DNA of 64,000 nt from Peribacillus muralis (GCF_001645685.2 NZ_CP017081.1:23646-87645), one strand, 5' to 3'; numbered from the stretch's first letter, positions 52,652 to 60,439 are shown. Notes: generated from the sequence alone by a model not told the origin. Made by a program: numbers and translations.

Positions 52652-53155
52652 ATGAAAAATTGGATTGAATTATCTACAATAGAATATAAAGAGGTATGGG
52701 ATAGGATATATGATGAATTTACTTTTGAACCAAGCATTTTAAACTTTCCATCTTTTAAAGTCCCAAATCCATTTATCACATATGAAGTATCGCCATATTT
52801 AAATTGGTCCGGAGATTCAGATATTTATGATGAGATTTACAATGATCTAGAGGAAAAGTCATTACTTGTTTTTCAAGAACTCACACAGAAAAATGAATAT
52901 ATGTATGCGTTAGATTGGCAACATTCAGGTTATTGGATCAATCCCCGTATGCAGTTTCCGAAAAGTGAATTTAATGAATGGACAGTACCTATTTTTCCAA
53001 ACGGTGATTATTACTTTTTTATTCATAAGAATTTCGAATGGGGATTATTAGGACATCCTTGGGAAGAAACCATCACTATTTTTGGAAAAGAATTGCTAAA
53101 GTGTTTTGAAAGACATCAACCGAGAATGTTTCAAAAGATACTACGTCAGGGATAA
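52652..53155 (+). CDS. DUF2716 family protein
   Basis: 167 residues from the ATG at 52652 (AAAGGTGG 8 nt upstream). Begins MKNWIELSTIEYKEVWDRIY and has FEPSILNFPSFKVPNPFITY (residues about 24-43), YMYALDWQHSGYWINPRMQF (about 88-107), and an FFIHKNFEWGLLGHPWEETI block (about 124-143); the DWQH and W-rich blocks are typical of DUF2716 proteins in Bacillus and Streptomyces. Soluble; function unknown. A lone gene between repeats. Confidence 0.82.
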   Translation: MKNWIELSTIEYKEVWDRIYDEFTFEPSILNFPSFKVPNPFITYEVSPYLNWSGDSDIYDEIYNDLEEKSLLVFQELTQKNEYMYALDWQHSGYWINPRMQFPKSEFNEWTVPIFPNGDYYFFIHKNFEWGLLGHPWEETITIFGKELLKCFERHQPRMFQKILRQG

Positions 53156-53161
53156 TGTAAA

Positions 53162-53198
53162 CCTTGTGGAACTAACAGGGAAGAGTAGTTCCACAAGG
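53162..53198 (+). repeat. Array repeat copy forming a perfect 13-bp hairpin
   Basis: CCTTGTGGAACTA (53162-53174) pairs with TAGTTCCACAAGG (53186-53198), with ACAGGGAAGAG between. The outer arms differ from those of 10047-10082 but still pair. Confidence 0.88.
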
Positions 53199-53305
53199 AA
53201 TTCAATCTATGTTTGTAGAAATAGTAATAGTAATAGTAACAATGTTTGGCATATATCTTATAGTATTTTGACAGCTAATTATTTTCTAACTGGGGAGGGG
53301 CATGT

Positions 53306-53791
53306 TTGCAGACTTTTTTTAGATATAATTGGATGGTAAGAGAAGACTGGTATCGTTGGTGTGAAGAGTTAAGTGAAGTAGAACTTCTGCGGAACCGAAC
53401 GGGTGGAATGGGAAGTATTTTACATACACTTTTCCATATTGTTGATGTCGAATGGAGCTGGATACGTATCTTACAAGGTAAAACTGACTTTCAGGAGAGT
53501 TTCGCTAGCTATAAAAGTTTGAACAAAGTTCGGAAATTGGATGCTGAATTTCATTTAGAAGTGGAAAACTTTGTGAACAACTGGGATGCTAGTATGGAAA
53601 ATCAATTATTTTACGATACATTGCCAGACGGAAGAATTGTGACGGATACTTGGGGTGAAATCATGCGACATGCCATTGCTCACGAAATTCACCATATAGG
53701 ACAATTATCAATTTGGGCAAGGGAATTAGGAAAAAAACCTGTTTCTGCAAATCTTATAGGTCGTGGTCTTTCCTCACATTCAATCAAATAA
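53306..53791 (+). CDS. DinB-family protein
   Basis: 161 residues from TTG at 53306, 5 nt after GGGAGGGG. The His triad is clear: ILHTLFHIVDVEWSWIRILQ (residues about 45-64, first His) and HAIAHEIHHIGQLSIWAREL (about 129-148). Four-helix-bundle metalloprotein, probably a thiol transferase or of unknown role. It is upstream of a full repeat. Distinct from the DinB proteins at 48592 and 55695. Confidence 0.88.
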   Translation: MQTFFRYNWMVREDWYRWCEELSEVELLRNRTGGMGSILHTLFHIVDVEWSWIRILQGKTDFQESFASYKSLNKVRKLDAEFHLEVENFVNNWDASMENQLFYDTLPDGRIVTDTWGEIMRHAIAHEIHHIGQLSIWARELGKKPVSANLIGRGLSSHSIK

Positions 53792-53880
53792 ATAATACAA
53801 ATGGAAATTAATAAAGGAATCGCTGTTAAGCAGCAGGTCAGTTTTGTGGAGGAGTATGGGTTTGGGAAGAAGTGTACTTA

Positions 53881-53965
53881 AACTAACGGGTGCGTTTGCT
53901 GAAGATCAAGGCTGTCTTTATGACAGCTTTTTCGTTGTGGCACTATCGGGACAGTTTAATTAATT
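53881..53965 (+). repeat. Array repeat copy with altered terminator stem
   Basis: AACTAACGGGTGCGTTTGCT, AAGGCTGTCTTTATGACAGC with TTTTTCG, then GGCACTATCGGGACAGTTTA. Confidence 0.88.
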
Positions 53966-53986
53966 AATATTAATTAGAGGTGAAAA

Positions 53987-54367
53987 ATGAGAAAGCGATT
54001 AAAGAAAAAATTAGAAAATAGATATAATGCTTTGAATGAAGCCAAACGTCAAAGATTTAAAAGAAAAGGCAATCGGTGTATAAAATATGAGTTTTTACCA
54101 GTTGGAGAAAAGGATAAGTATGCTCTGAATAATGATGAAATAACACCTGAATACCCCTATGCTACACACTGGCTGATAGAGGCATTTGATTGGAAGCATA
54201 CTGCTCAAATAAGGGTTTTTCCTTGTTCAAAAAACGGAGGTACTACAAGTAACTCCCCAGTTCAAATGATTATATTTAATGATGAGAATGTTAAACAGGT
54301 TTTAAATACATTTAAAAAGGTAGTTGAAGATATGAAAAGTGATAGGTTTTGGCAAACCATCTATTAA
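53987..54367 (+). CDS. Uncharacterised basic protein, 126 aa
   Basis: AGAGGTG precedes the ATG. A very basic N-terminus (MRKRLKKKLENRYNALNEAK) is followed by a soluble part with YPYATHWLIEAFDWKHTAQI and PVQMIIFNDENVKQVLNTFK. No known motif. Short repeat remnants lie on either side. Confidence 0.6.
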   Translation: MRKRLKKKLENRYNALNEAKRQRFKRKGNRCIKYEFLPVGEKDKYALNNDEITPEYPYATHWLIEAFDWKHTAQIRVFPCSKNGGTTSNSPVQMIIFNDENVKQVLNTFKKVVEDMKSDRFWQTIY

Positions 54368-54380
54368 ACATACTTCAACG

Positions 54381-54411
54381 CCTAATTCGTTAATGCAGGG
54401 TAGTTCAATAA
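54381..54411 (+). repeat. Array repeat remnant
   Basis: CCTAATTCGTTAATGCAGGG then TAGTTCAATAAG. Confidence 0.6.
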
Positions 54412-54643
54412 GATGACTGTGAAGTATAATTTAAATAGTCAATTTAAGAAATGAGTGATTATGAAGTAAAAAGGTTAATTATGAAATGGAAGGTAAAGTT
54501 CTTTGGGTGTCTTGAATTTTTTAATGAGAAATTCAAGTAAATCAAAGCTATTTTCATGTACCTTTCCGTTAAAGTAATAATGATAATATTTATTATCGTC
54601 ATATCACAATTGTACGGTCAACTATCTTAGGGGGACAAAATAC

Positions 54644-55096
54644 TTGATAGCATTACTATTACTTCTAATTTTTATCGTATATAGAATTTATAAGTCAAAA
54701 AGGCCTTTAACAAAGTTTAGCCATTTCTATGACAAAGCTTTTTATCTTGAAGAAAAAAAGGAATATGAAAAAGCTCTTGATCTGAGAAAACAAGCATTAG
54801 AATTAGATACACTTACTAATCTGGAACGTGCTGAATTAAATTTAGCTAATGGCAAAATGTATTTAAAGTTAGCACAATATAAAAAGGCAACTGATTACTT
54901 TGATATATCTTTTGAACTAGCAAAAGAAGAAACATTTCCGTATTCTAAAGGGATTGACGAGATAGTTGAAGCTTATTTGCAGGCAAATCGCAAAGAAGAT
55001 GCCATTGAATTAGTAAACAAAATGTTAGAAAGACAAAGCTACGATAAGAAATATAAAAAATTACAATCCATAAAAGAAAAACTGAAATCAGTTTAA
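54644..55096 (+). CDS. Tetratricopeptide-like membrane-anchored protein
   Basis: 150 residues from TTG at 54644, after TAGGGGGA. An N-terminal helix (about residues 1-13, MIALLLLLIFIVYRI) anchors TPR-like helical pairs: FYDKAFYLEEKKEYEKALDL (about 28-47), LANGKMYLKLAQYKKATDYF (about 67-86) and IVEAYLQANRKEDAIELV (about 105-122). TPR domains mediate protein contacts. Partners unknown. Confidence 0.75.
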   Translation: MIALLLLLIFIVYRIYKSKRPLTKFSHFYDKAFYLEEKKEYEKALDLRKQALELDTLTNLERAELNLANGKMYLKLAQYKKATDYFDISFELAKEETFPYSKGIDEIVEAYLQANRKEDAIELVNKMLERQSYDKKYKKLQSIKEKLKSV

Positions 55097-55125
55097 AATA
55101 ATACCATATTTATCCTTAAGGAAAT

Positions 55126-55170
55126 AATGGGGCAGGCTAGTTCTACAAGCGCGGTGTAGTCGAACTGTGA
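55126..55170 (+). repeat. Array repeat copy (3' box plus downstream motif)
   Basis: AATGGGGCAGGCTAGTTCTA then CAAGCGCGGTGTAGTCGAAC. Confidence 0.72.
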
Positions 55171-55237
55171 CTTAAATAAATTACCATTCAACTCCTGAAT
55201 ATTGTATTATACCCTTATTGCCCAAGGAGGTTTTAAT

Positions 55238-55480
55238 GTGAAGATTATGGATCTTGACGAAAATAAGTTAACACAAATTCTTCTTATGGCTCCAATTTTG
55301 GCTAACAACGAAAATCATCAGCAAATCAAAACGGCTATGAAAGAGTATCGGATTACTCCTGGTAATAGTCTTGAGATTGAATTTGCTAAGGATTTATTTG
55401 GTTTAACTACTGATGAAATTATTATTAAGTGGTACGATGGAAACTTTGATATTACAGGTCTATTTTTTAAAAGCAACTGA
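55238..55480 (+). CDS. Uncharacterised small protein, 80 aa
   Basis: GTG at 55238 after AAGGAGG; a longer frame lacks a site. MKIMDLDENKLTQILLMAPI is followed by an acidic, mixed helix/strand part ending WYDGNFDITGLFFKSN. No known family. A weak hairpin (AGTAAGCC..GGCTTATTTTTT, 55486-55508) follows as a terminator. Confidence 0.6.
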   Translation: MKIMDLDENKLTQILLMAPILANNENHQQIKTAMKEYRITPGNSLEIEFAKDLFGLTTDEIIIKWYDGNFDITGLFFKSN

Positions 55481-55643
55481 TTAAAGTAAGCCAAATAGGC
55501 TTATTTTTTATTCATCTTTTCTTTTAATGAACAGTTTTAGGAGGAAAATCCAGTATACAACCAATCGTTGCTGCTTTATTCAACCCGTCTTGTCCTTTTT
55601 CATATCAGTCTATGAACGGGGCGGGAAGGGTGCCATAAAGAAA

Positions 55644-55678
55644 GGACGGAAGCCGCGTTTTCCGTGTAGCTTCCGTCC
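55644..55678 (-). terminator. Terminator of the GC-rich DinB gene
   Basis: GGACGGAAGC (55644-55653) pairs with GCTTCCGTCC (55669-55678); CTTTCTTT follows on the minus strand. Confidence 0.82.
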
Positions 55679-55694
55679 CGATCTTCCGGACAAA

Positions 55695-56204
55695 CTAACT
55701 CAAATACCGATTTCGGATGACCTCCATGTGATGAATCTCGTGTCCTGCGATGCCGTAAGCGAGGGCACGCGCCGTAATGCTTGAGTTGTTGGCTGTCCCT
55801 TTGCGGGACCACGCCTCCGCCGGCAACCCGCGCAGCAGTGTGATCGTGGATTGCCGTACGGCCCGGTAGTCTTCGGCCAATAGCGCGGTTGTCCAGCTCC
55901 CGAAAGGAGGCATGAACAATTCCTGGTCGAATCCGGACAGAGGCGTTTGGTCCCCTCTTGCGAACCGGAGCAGTCGGTAGGTCATGACGCGTTCTCCGTC
56001 CGCGATGTGGCCCACGACTTCTTTCAGCGTCCATTTTCCTTCCGCATACCGATAAGCGCCTTGGCTATCGGTCAACGATCCCAGCAACTCGGTCATTTGC
56101 TTTTCCTGGGCGAGCAGAATGTCGATGATGTTGCCATCCGGCACCAAACGGATATACTCTCCGAAGTCCCCGGCATATTCTTCTTCTGACGGTCTTTGAT
56201 TCAT
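55695..56204 (-). CDS. DinB-family protein in GC-rich foreign DNA
   Basis: 169 residues. TLKEVVGHIADGERVMTYRL (residues about 59-78) holds the first His, and ALAYGIAGHEIHHMEVIRNR (about 147-166) the other two. The gene has far higher GC (around 58 percent by eye) than its surroundings, and the GC-rich stretch extends from about 55600 to 56430. The region looks transferred from a high-GC donor and contains a second partial gene upstream. The start has AGAGGTG. Confidence 0.9.
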   Translation of the reverse strand: MNQRPSEEEYAGDFGEYIRLVPDGNIIDILLAQEKQMTELLGSLTDSQGAYRYAEGKWTLKEVVGHIADGERVMTYRLLRFARGDQTPLSGFDQELFMPPFGSWTTALLAEDYRAVRQSTITLLRGLPAEAWSRKGTANNSSITARALAYGIAGHEIHHMEVIRNRYLS

Positions 56205-56236
56205 GCGTAATCACCTCTCTATGGAGTTATAGAAAA

Positions 56237-56428
56237 TTAAAATGCTCTTTCCAATGCTCTACCGAGATTTTTTTGCGAATTTTGTAATTTCGGCATGTAT
56301 AATGAATTCGCCAAAGGATAAAACTTTCCTTCCGCGTAAGCAACCACTTCGTTGGTCTGTGGCCTCGCGGATGCCAGGAATCTGGAATCGGTAGGTATGG
56401 CCGTCCGATCGATGGAAAGTGGCCAGAC
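56237..56428 (-). pseudogene. C-terminal fragment of an unknown GC-rich gene
   Basis: About 62 codons read WPLSIDRTAIPTDSRFLASA, then PQTNEVVAYAEGKFYPLANS, and stop at 56237, 33 bp before the DinB start. The upstream end breaks at 56429, where GC drops. It was probably the first gene of the transferred pair and was truncated on entry. No family recognised. Confidence 0.45.
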
Positions 56429-56436
56429 TTAACATA

Positions 56437-56526
56437 AGTGTTTAGTGATAATAAAGTTGTATAATTCTTATAGAAGTAACGGGTGCATTTCTTATGGCAC
56501 TATCGGGACAGGTTAGTTCATTAAGG
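56437..56526 (+). repeat. Array repeat copy with extended upstream homology
   Basis: GTTTAGTGATAATAAA then TTCTTATAGAAGTAACGGGT, CTTATGGCACTATCGGGACA and GGTTAGTTCATTAAGG. The first 35 bp also occur before the copy at 9431. Confidence 0.85.
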
Positions 56527-56569
56527 ATTTTATTATGATTAGTAAAAACAGAGTGTACGGGAGGTCATA

Positions 56570-56980
56570 ATGGATAAAGAACAAGAAAAAAGAATTGTAA
56601 AAAGGTTCTTTGCTAAAAGAATACAAGATAGAGTTATATTTGAACTATCATCAGAAAAGAAAAGAGTAGAAGCATTGAACAGACTTTGCCACAATTATGG
56701 CAAAACACTGCTTCCGGAATATATGATTGAAATACCAACGCCTAATTCCGATTATCAAGAAATTGCTACTTTGCTTAAAAAACATGGTGCACCCAATCAC
56801 TGTTATGTAATTTCATGGAACGAAGAAATTGATGGAAAAACATTATTCTTAAATGAAGCTTTAAAGAAAGTAGTTGGCTTTGGTATGCCTTCTATTGTTT
56901 CGTGTATTGAAGGTTCACTTGCCTACTTTGAAGCAGAACAAGAGGTGGGTTCACCATCAAGATTTTTACTGAAAAGGTAA
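56570..56980 (+). CDS. Uncharacterised soluble protein, 136 aa
   Basis: GGGAGG precedes the ATG. The N-terminus is basic and helical (MDKEQEKRIVKRFFAKRIQD), with VEALNRLCHNYGKTLLPEYM and NHCYVISWNEEIDGKTLFLN in the middle. Similar short proteins are common in Bacillus accessory regions, but I cannot name the family. Single gene. Confidence 0.6.
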   Translation: MDKEQEKRIVKRFFAKRIQDRVIFELSSEKKRVEALNRLCHNYGKTLLPEYMIEIPTPNSDYQEIATLLKKHGAPNHCYVISWNEEIDGKTLFLNEALKKVVGFGMPSIVSCIEGSLAYFEAEQEVGSPSRFLLKR

Positions 56981-57114
56981 AAAACATAATGGCTACTTCT
57001 TTCACGCTGAGCTGCTTTACTTCAATAAACAAAGGTTGAAACAAGTTTTTTTTCATTATTAGCTCTTATGATGATAATTTTATTAAATGAAACACAGTAA
57101 AAGGAATTCTCAGC

Positions 57115-57228
57115 GAAGATATAAATGATGATTACAACGTAATTTCTGATTTAATGTCTATGGACGTTAGAGGAAAATTTGGGATATGTCCAAAGAGGGA
57201 TTTGAACAAAGAATTAAGACTGAAATGA
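57115..57228 (+). pseudogene. C-terminal gene fragment, 37 codons
   Basis: EDINDDYNVISDLMSMDVRG continues FGICPKRDLNKELRLK to a stop at 57228, without any start. Preceded by a worn repeat (GCTGCTTTACTTCAATAAAC, 57011-57030). Nothing else is recognisable between 56981 and 57240. Confidence 0.3.
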
Positions 57229-57240
57229 AATAAAGTTCTT

Positions 57241-57304
57241 TAACAGGGGTGCTGCGGCAGCCTTTTTTGTTTTGCAACTAACGGGGCAGGTTAGTGGAGG
57301 AAGG
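57241..57304 (+). repeat. Array repeat copy
   Basis: TAACAGGGGTGCTGCGGCAG with CC and T6, then GCAACTAACGGGGCAGGTTA and GTGGAGGAAGG. Confidence 0.88.
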
Positions 57305-57373
57305 ATTCCTACAAATTTAAACGAATTATCTATATTAATAAACTAAAATAAGTTTTCAAGAGTGGTGAAATAG

Positions 57374-58180
57374 ATGGGGAAGCAGATTAATTTTCATTCG
57401 GACGACGAAATAGAAAAATGTATAATCACCAGGCTTCGGAACGCAGGTTGTGTTTTCGCAGAAGATGAGACCAAGTTGCTTATCTCGGAAGCAAGAACGC
57501 CAGACTCCCTCGCCGTCATGGTGGATCGACGTGTAGCAGGTTTTCCCCTCGAACATATAATTGGTTGGGCGGATTTCTGCGGTATTCGTATAGATGTGGA
57601 ACCAGGAGTCTTCGTACCCCGTCGCCGCACCGAGTTTCTCGTCCAGCAGGCAGCTGACCTCGCCTTTCCAGGGGCCATCGTCGTTGATCTGTGCTGCGGC
57701 ACGGGCGCGGTGGGAACTGCGCTGACCGTATTTCTGGGATGGCTAGAGTTGTATGCAGTTGACATCGATCAAGCTTCTGTGCAGTGTGCACGCCGCAACG
57801 TTACTTCCGTCGGTGGTAACGTGTACGAAGGGGACCTCTATCAGCCACTGCCAACAAAGCTGCGTGGCCGCGTTGATATCTTAGTCGCAAACGCACCTTA
57901 CGTACCTACCGAGGCAATCAAGCTGTTGCCCCAAGAAGCACGAAAACATGAGGCACGGGTGGCGCTAGACGGGGGCACAGACGGGCTCGACGTCCAGCGA
58001 CGGGTCGCTTCTGAGGCGCCAATCTGGCTGGCACCCGGCGGTCATTTACTGGTCGAGACCAGCCAGCAACAGACAAAGAAAACCGTCGAAATCTTTGCTC
58101 GAAACGGGCTAACTCCACAGGTGGCGAATTGCGATGAACTGGACGCTACGATCGTGATTGGAACCAGGCCTTTTCTCTAG
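57374..58180 (+). CDS. HemK/PrmC-like N5-glutamine methyltransferase homolog
   Basis: 268 residues with GC well above its neighbours. It has an N-terminal helical domain, PLEHIIGWADFCGIRIDVEP (residues about 53-72), GVFVPRRRTEFLVQ, motif I VVDLCCGTGAVGTAL (about 98-112) and ILVANAPYVPTEAIKLLP. In PrmC the catalytic loop is NPPY; here it is NAPY. Members methylate glutamine in release factors or related targets. The altered motif and transferred character suggest a different target; it may be a resistance or modification enzyme. Confidence 0.85.
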   Translation: MGKQINFHSDDEIEKCIITRLRNAGCVFAEDETKLLISEARTPDSLAVMVDRRVAGFPLEHIIGWADFCGIRIDVEPGVFVPRRRTEFLVQQAADLAFPGAIVVDLCCGTGAVGTALTVFLGWLELYAVDIDQASVQCARRNVTSVGGNVYEGDLYQPLPTKLRGRVDILVANAPYVPTEAIKLLPQEARKHEARVALDGGTDGLDVQRRVASEAPIWLAPGGHLLVETSQQQTKKTVEIFARNGLTPQVANCDELDATIVIGTRPFL

Positions 58181-58212
58181 AGTGAATAAAGACAGCTAGC
58201 CCTTATATTGTA

Positions 58213-58307
58213 CTTAATGAACTAACGGGTGCTTTACTTCATTATCAGGAGCTAATTAGCAGCGCCTTTTCTGTTGCAACTACCGGGGCGGGTTAGTGGA
58301 GGAAGGG
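58213..58307 (+). repeat. Array repeat copy (full form, altered stem)
   Basis: TTAATGAACTAACGGGTGCT, stem AGGAGCTAATTAGCAGCGCC with TTTTC, then GCAACTACCGGGGCGGGTTA. The tail GTGGAGGAAGG is identical to that at 57294. Confidence 0.9.
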
Positions 58308-58359
58308 AATTTTCTGAACTATCTAGAATTAAAGACTGTAGAAAAAAAAGATAAATGAG

Positions 58360-58860
58360 GTGTTTTTTATAGAAAAGATACCTGTTAAAACGATTAAGAA
58401 GATAGAAGAGGACATAGAAAAAAATGATTTAGGAAAAGCAAGGGAGAGACTACACGGGTTAATTTCAACCTATCCTAATGAGTTAGAACTTCGCAGAATG
58501 CTGGGGGATATCTATTTTAAATTAAAATATCCTTCAATGGCAGGTCGGTACTGGTATTTAGAAAAGCATAAAACATCACAAATGGTACAAGCCTGTATTC
58601 TGTTCGAAAAGTCTATGGGGAACGATGCTTTCAGAATATCACGAGCTCTAAAATTCAAAGGTGATAGAGACATTTTAATAAGACTTGAATTGGATCAGGT
58701 AATTTCACCTATACATAATAAAGTGAAAGAAAATTTGATGAAACAACCTGACGATGAATTGAAAGATAAGTTAGTTATTTTTGGGTGTTTTTCAATAATA
58801 ATATTAACATTTCTCTTTGCATTATTGGGAGTTTACTCTCTTTTAAACTGGATTTTTTGA
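58360..58860 (+). CDS. DUF6584-like protein with C-terminal helix
   Basis: 166 residues from GTG at 58360. GAGGTG is followed 6 nt later by ATA at 58369, where a start codon would be expected, so the native start may be a mutated ATG. KKIEEDIEKNDLGKARERLH (residues about 14-33), YPNELELRRMLGDIYFKLKY (about 38-57) and PSMAGRYWYLEK are typical of DUF6584; the C-terminus has one membrane helix (about 140-163). Family function unknown. Confidence 0.75.
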   Translation: MFFIEKIPVKTIKKIEEDIEKNDLGKARERLHGLISTYPNELELRRMLGDIYFKLKYPSMAGRYWYLEKHKTSQMVQACILFEKSMGNDAFRISRALKFKGDRDILIRLELDQVISPIHNKVKENLMKQPDDELKDKLVIFGCFSIIILTFLFALLGVYSLLNWIF

Positions 58861-58908
58861 TCTGTTATTTTGCTTTAAGAGAGGGTTGTATTATAGTGCT
58901 TGTTCTTT

Positions 58909-58988
58909 TACTACCGGGTAGGTTAGCTGAAGGTCGGAGCTGTCTTTAAGGCAACTTTTTCTTACGAGCCTAATTGGGCAGGATCGAT
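58909..58988 (+). repeat. Array repeat copy
   Basis: TACTACCGGGTAGGTTAGCT, GTCGGAGCTGTCTTTAAGGC with a T5 run, then GAGCCTAATTGGGCAGGATC. Confidence 0.85.
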
Positions 58989-59089
58989 GAAAAAGGATAG
59001 TCTGATGTATATTAGAATTGCTATTGTTTTTTGGAAATTTTCTTTTTTTAATTCGTTATAATTTATAAATAGATAAGAGGTGTTACACT

Positions 59090-59275
59090 TTGCTTTTTAA
59101 AAATAACTTGACGTTTATATTCTTAATATTTTCAATTTTTAGTTTTGGTTTAGGGAACGTATTATATTTACTTTGGGGATATTCTCCAATTTACGGGTCG
59201 GTTTTAGGATTTATTTTCTTGCTTTCAGCCACAGTTTTTGCATTCAAAAGATATAAAGAAAAGACAAAAAATTAA
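59090..59275 (+). CDS. Small two-helix membrane protein, 61 aa
   Basis: TTG start after AGAGGTGTTACAC. Two helices (about residues 4-28 and 33-52) and a basic tail (KRYKEKTKN). No family recognised. A second membrane protein follows about 110 bp downstream in the same direction. Confidence 0.62.
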   Translation: MLFKNNLTFIFLIFSIFSFGLGNVLYLLWGYSPIYGSVLGFIFLLSATVFAFKRYKEKTKN

Positions 59276-59386
59276 TTTGAAATCAAGCGAGGCTGTTATC
59301 TGCGTTATTACTATTTCATTGTTTTATTTATAGTGGGGATGATTTATTTCAATCTGAAATCGCTAAATAAATTAGGAGTTGTTTAT

Positions 59387-59710
59387 ATGAATGGTGATGG
59401 GTTAATCTGGCTTGTTTTAGTTGTCTCTCTTTTAATTTTGAATGCCTTGGCTATTTCTTTATACAAGAGAAATAAAATGCCTTTGTGGTTATCCGGTATA
59501 GTTATTGGAATGTTAGGGCCTATAATAGCGTTTATAGCAGGTTATTTTTTTGTGAAGATTGATCATAATAGTGGTGGTACTGGAGAAGGGGCAGGATTTG
59601 GAGCTGCATTTATAGGTTTAATTATAGTTGCTAATGGAATTATCTATCTAATCATCGGTATTATTTCCAAGGTTAAAAGTTTAATCAATCAAAAAAATAT
59701 AAACCAATAA
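59387..59710 (+). CDS. Multi-helix membrane protein, about 107 aa
   Basis: ATG at 59387 after TTAGGAG is the best start. The frame stays open upstream for 29 codons with another helix (YYYFIVLFIVGMIYFNL), ending near a CTG at 59300, so a longer form is possible but has no normal start. Three helices (residues about 7-25, 33-56 and 75-100), with NSGGTGEGAGFGAAF between the last two. Function unknown. Confidence 0.6.
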   Translation: MNGDGLIWLVLVVSLLILNALAISLYKRNKMPLWLSGIVIGMLGPIIAFIAGYFFVKIDHNSGGTGEGAGFGAAFIGLIIVANGIIYLIIGIISKVKSLINQKNINQ

Positions 59711-59755
59711 CCAATGAAATTTCAAAATGAAGTTTAGTCTAAAAATGGTGTAACA

Positions 59756-59789
59756 GGTGCGATGCTTTAAACAGGCATCGCCTTTTTTG
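59756..59789 (+). terminator. Terminator after the membrane protein
   Basis: GCGATGC (59759-59765) pairs with GCATCGC (59775-59781), followed by CTTTTTT. Confidence 0.85.
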
Positions 59790-59822
59790 TTTCAGTAAGG
59801 TAGAAGATTGTGAAAGTTTGTA

Positions 59823-59850
59823 CTTAAACTAACGGGTGCGTTAGTTCAAC
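59823..59850 (+). repeat. Array repeat copy (5' box)
   Basis: TTAAACTAACGGGTGCGTTA then GTTCAAC, directly before a bidirectional terminator. Confidence 0.82.
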
Positions 59851-59877
59851 AAAAAGACCGATCATATCGGTCTTTTT
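59851..59877. terminator. Bidirectional terminator between convergent genes
   Basis: AAAAAGACCGA (59851-59861) and TCGGTCTTTTT (59867-59877) form an 11-bp stem. It ends the minus-strand gene at 59884 and the plus-strand unit. Confidence 0.9.
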
Positions 59878-59883
59878 GTTTTA

Positions 59884-60381
59884 TTATTCAGCAGTGAATG
59901 TAAATGTTTCTTTTAATGGTCTGCCTTCGCTACCTTTTTGAGTCCAAACGATTTCAACTTCCAATTCCGTTGCTTTTTCAGCCAAAAGGAAATTTCTAAA
60001 TCTATAAGGATACCCATCATTCAGTTGTTTTGCTAAAAAAATCGCTCTTTCAAAGTGTACTTTATTGCATTCCTTTTCATCAGGACAACTAAAAAGTGAA
60101 TACTTCGTTGTAGAGTTAGGTTCATTTCTAAACATATGAATTTCCGCAGACAATATATCTTTACCAATGTTATCAACCTCTAAAGAGTAAGTATGAAATT
60201 TTCCTTTTTCCGGTTTTACTAACCCCTTACCTTGATCGGCTTTGTCTACTTGAACTGACCATTGTTTTGATGTTTGTTTGAATGGCAATTCATCAAAGGT
60301 TAAAGCTTTTGCCTCTAGTGTTGGTGTGACTATGTTCAAAAGGAATAATGTAGATATAGCAAGTAACGTTTTCTTAAACAT
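59884..60381 (-). CDS. Secreted protein of unknown function, 165 aa
   Basis: Excellent AAGGAGG 6 nt before the ATG. Signal peptide MFKKTLLAISTLFLLNIVTP with a likely cut after EAKA (residue about 26). The mature part has FHTYSLEVDNIGKDILSAEI and two Cys in CPDEKECNKVHFERA that may form a disulfide, then a strand-rich end, EVEIVWTQKGSEGRPLKETF. Family not recognised. Confidence 0.68.
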   Translation of the reverse strand: MFKKTLLAISTLFLLNIVTPTLEAKALTFDELPFKQTSKQWSVQVDKADQGKGLVKPEKGKFHTYSLEVDNIGKDILSAEIHMFRNEPNSTTKYSLFSCPDEKECNKVHFERAIFLAKQLNDGYPYRFRNFLLAEKATELEVEIVWTQKGSEGRPLKETFTFTAE

Positions 60382-60439
60382 GGCTACCTCCTTGTTTTAG
60401 TTACAGTTACTTTGCCCAAAATGGAATGGAATATGTTTT

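Noticed and set aside
53215..53245. Short AGTAAT tandem repeat.
   Set aside because: Only about four units; likely simple-sequence noise upstream of the DinB gene.
57394..58118. Minus-strand frames opposite the HemK-like gene.
   Set aside because: Shadow frames due to high GC; no ribosome sites, and the plus-strand frame has clear methyltransferase motifs.
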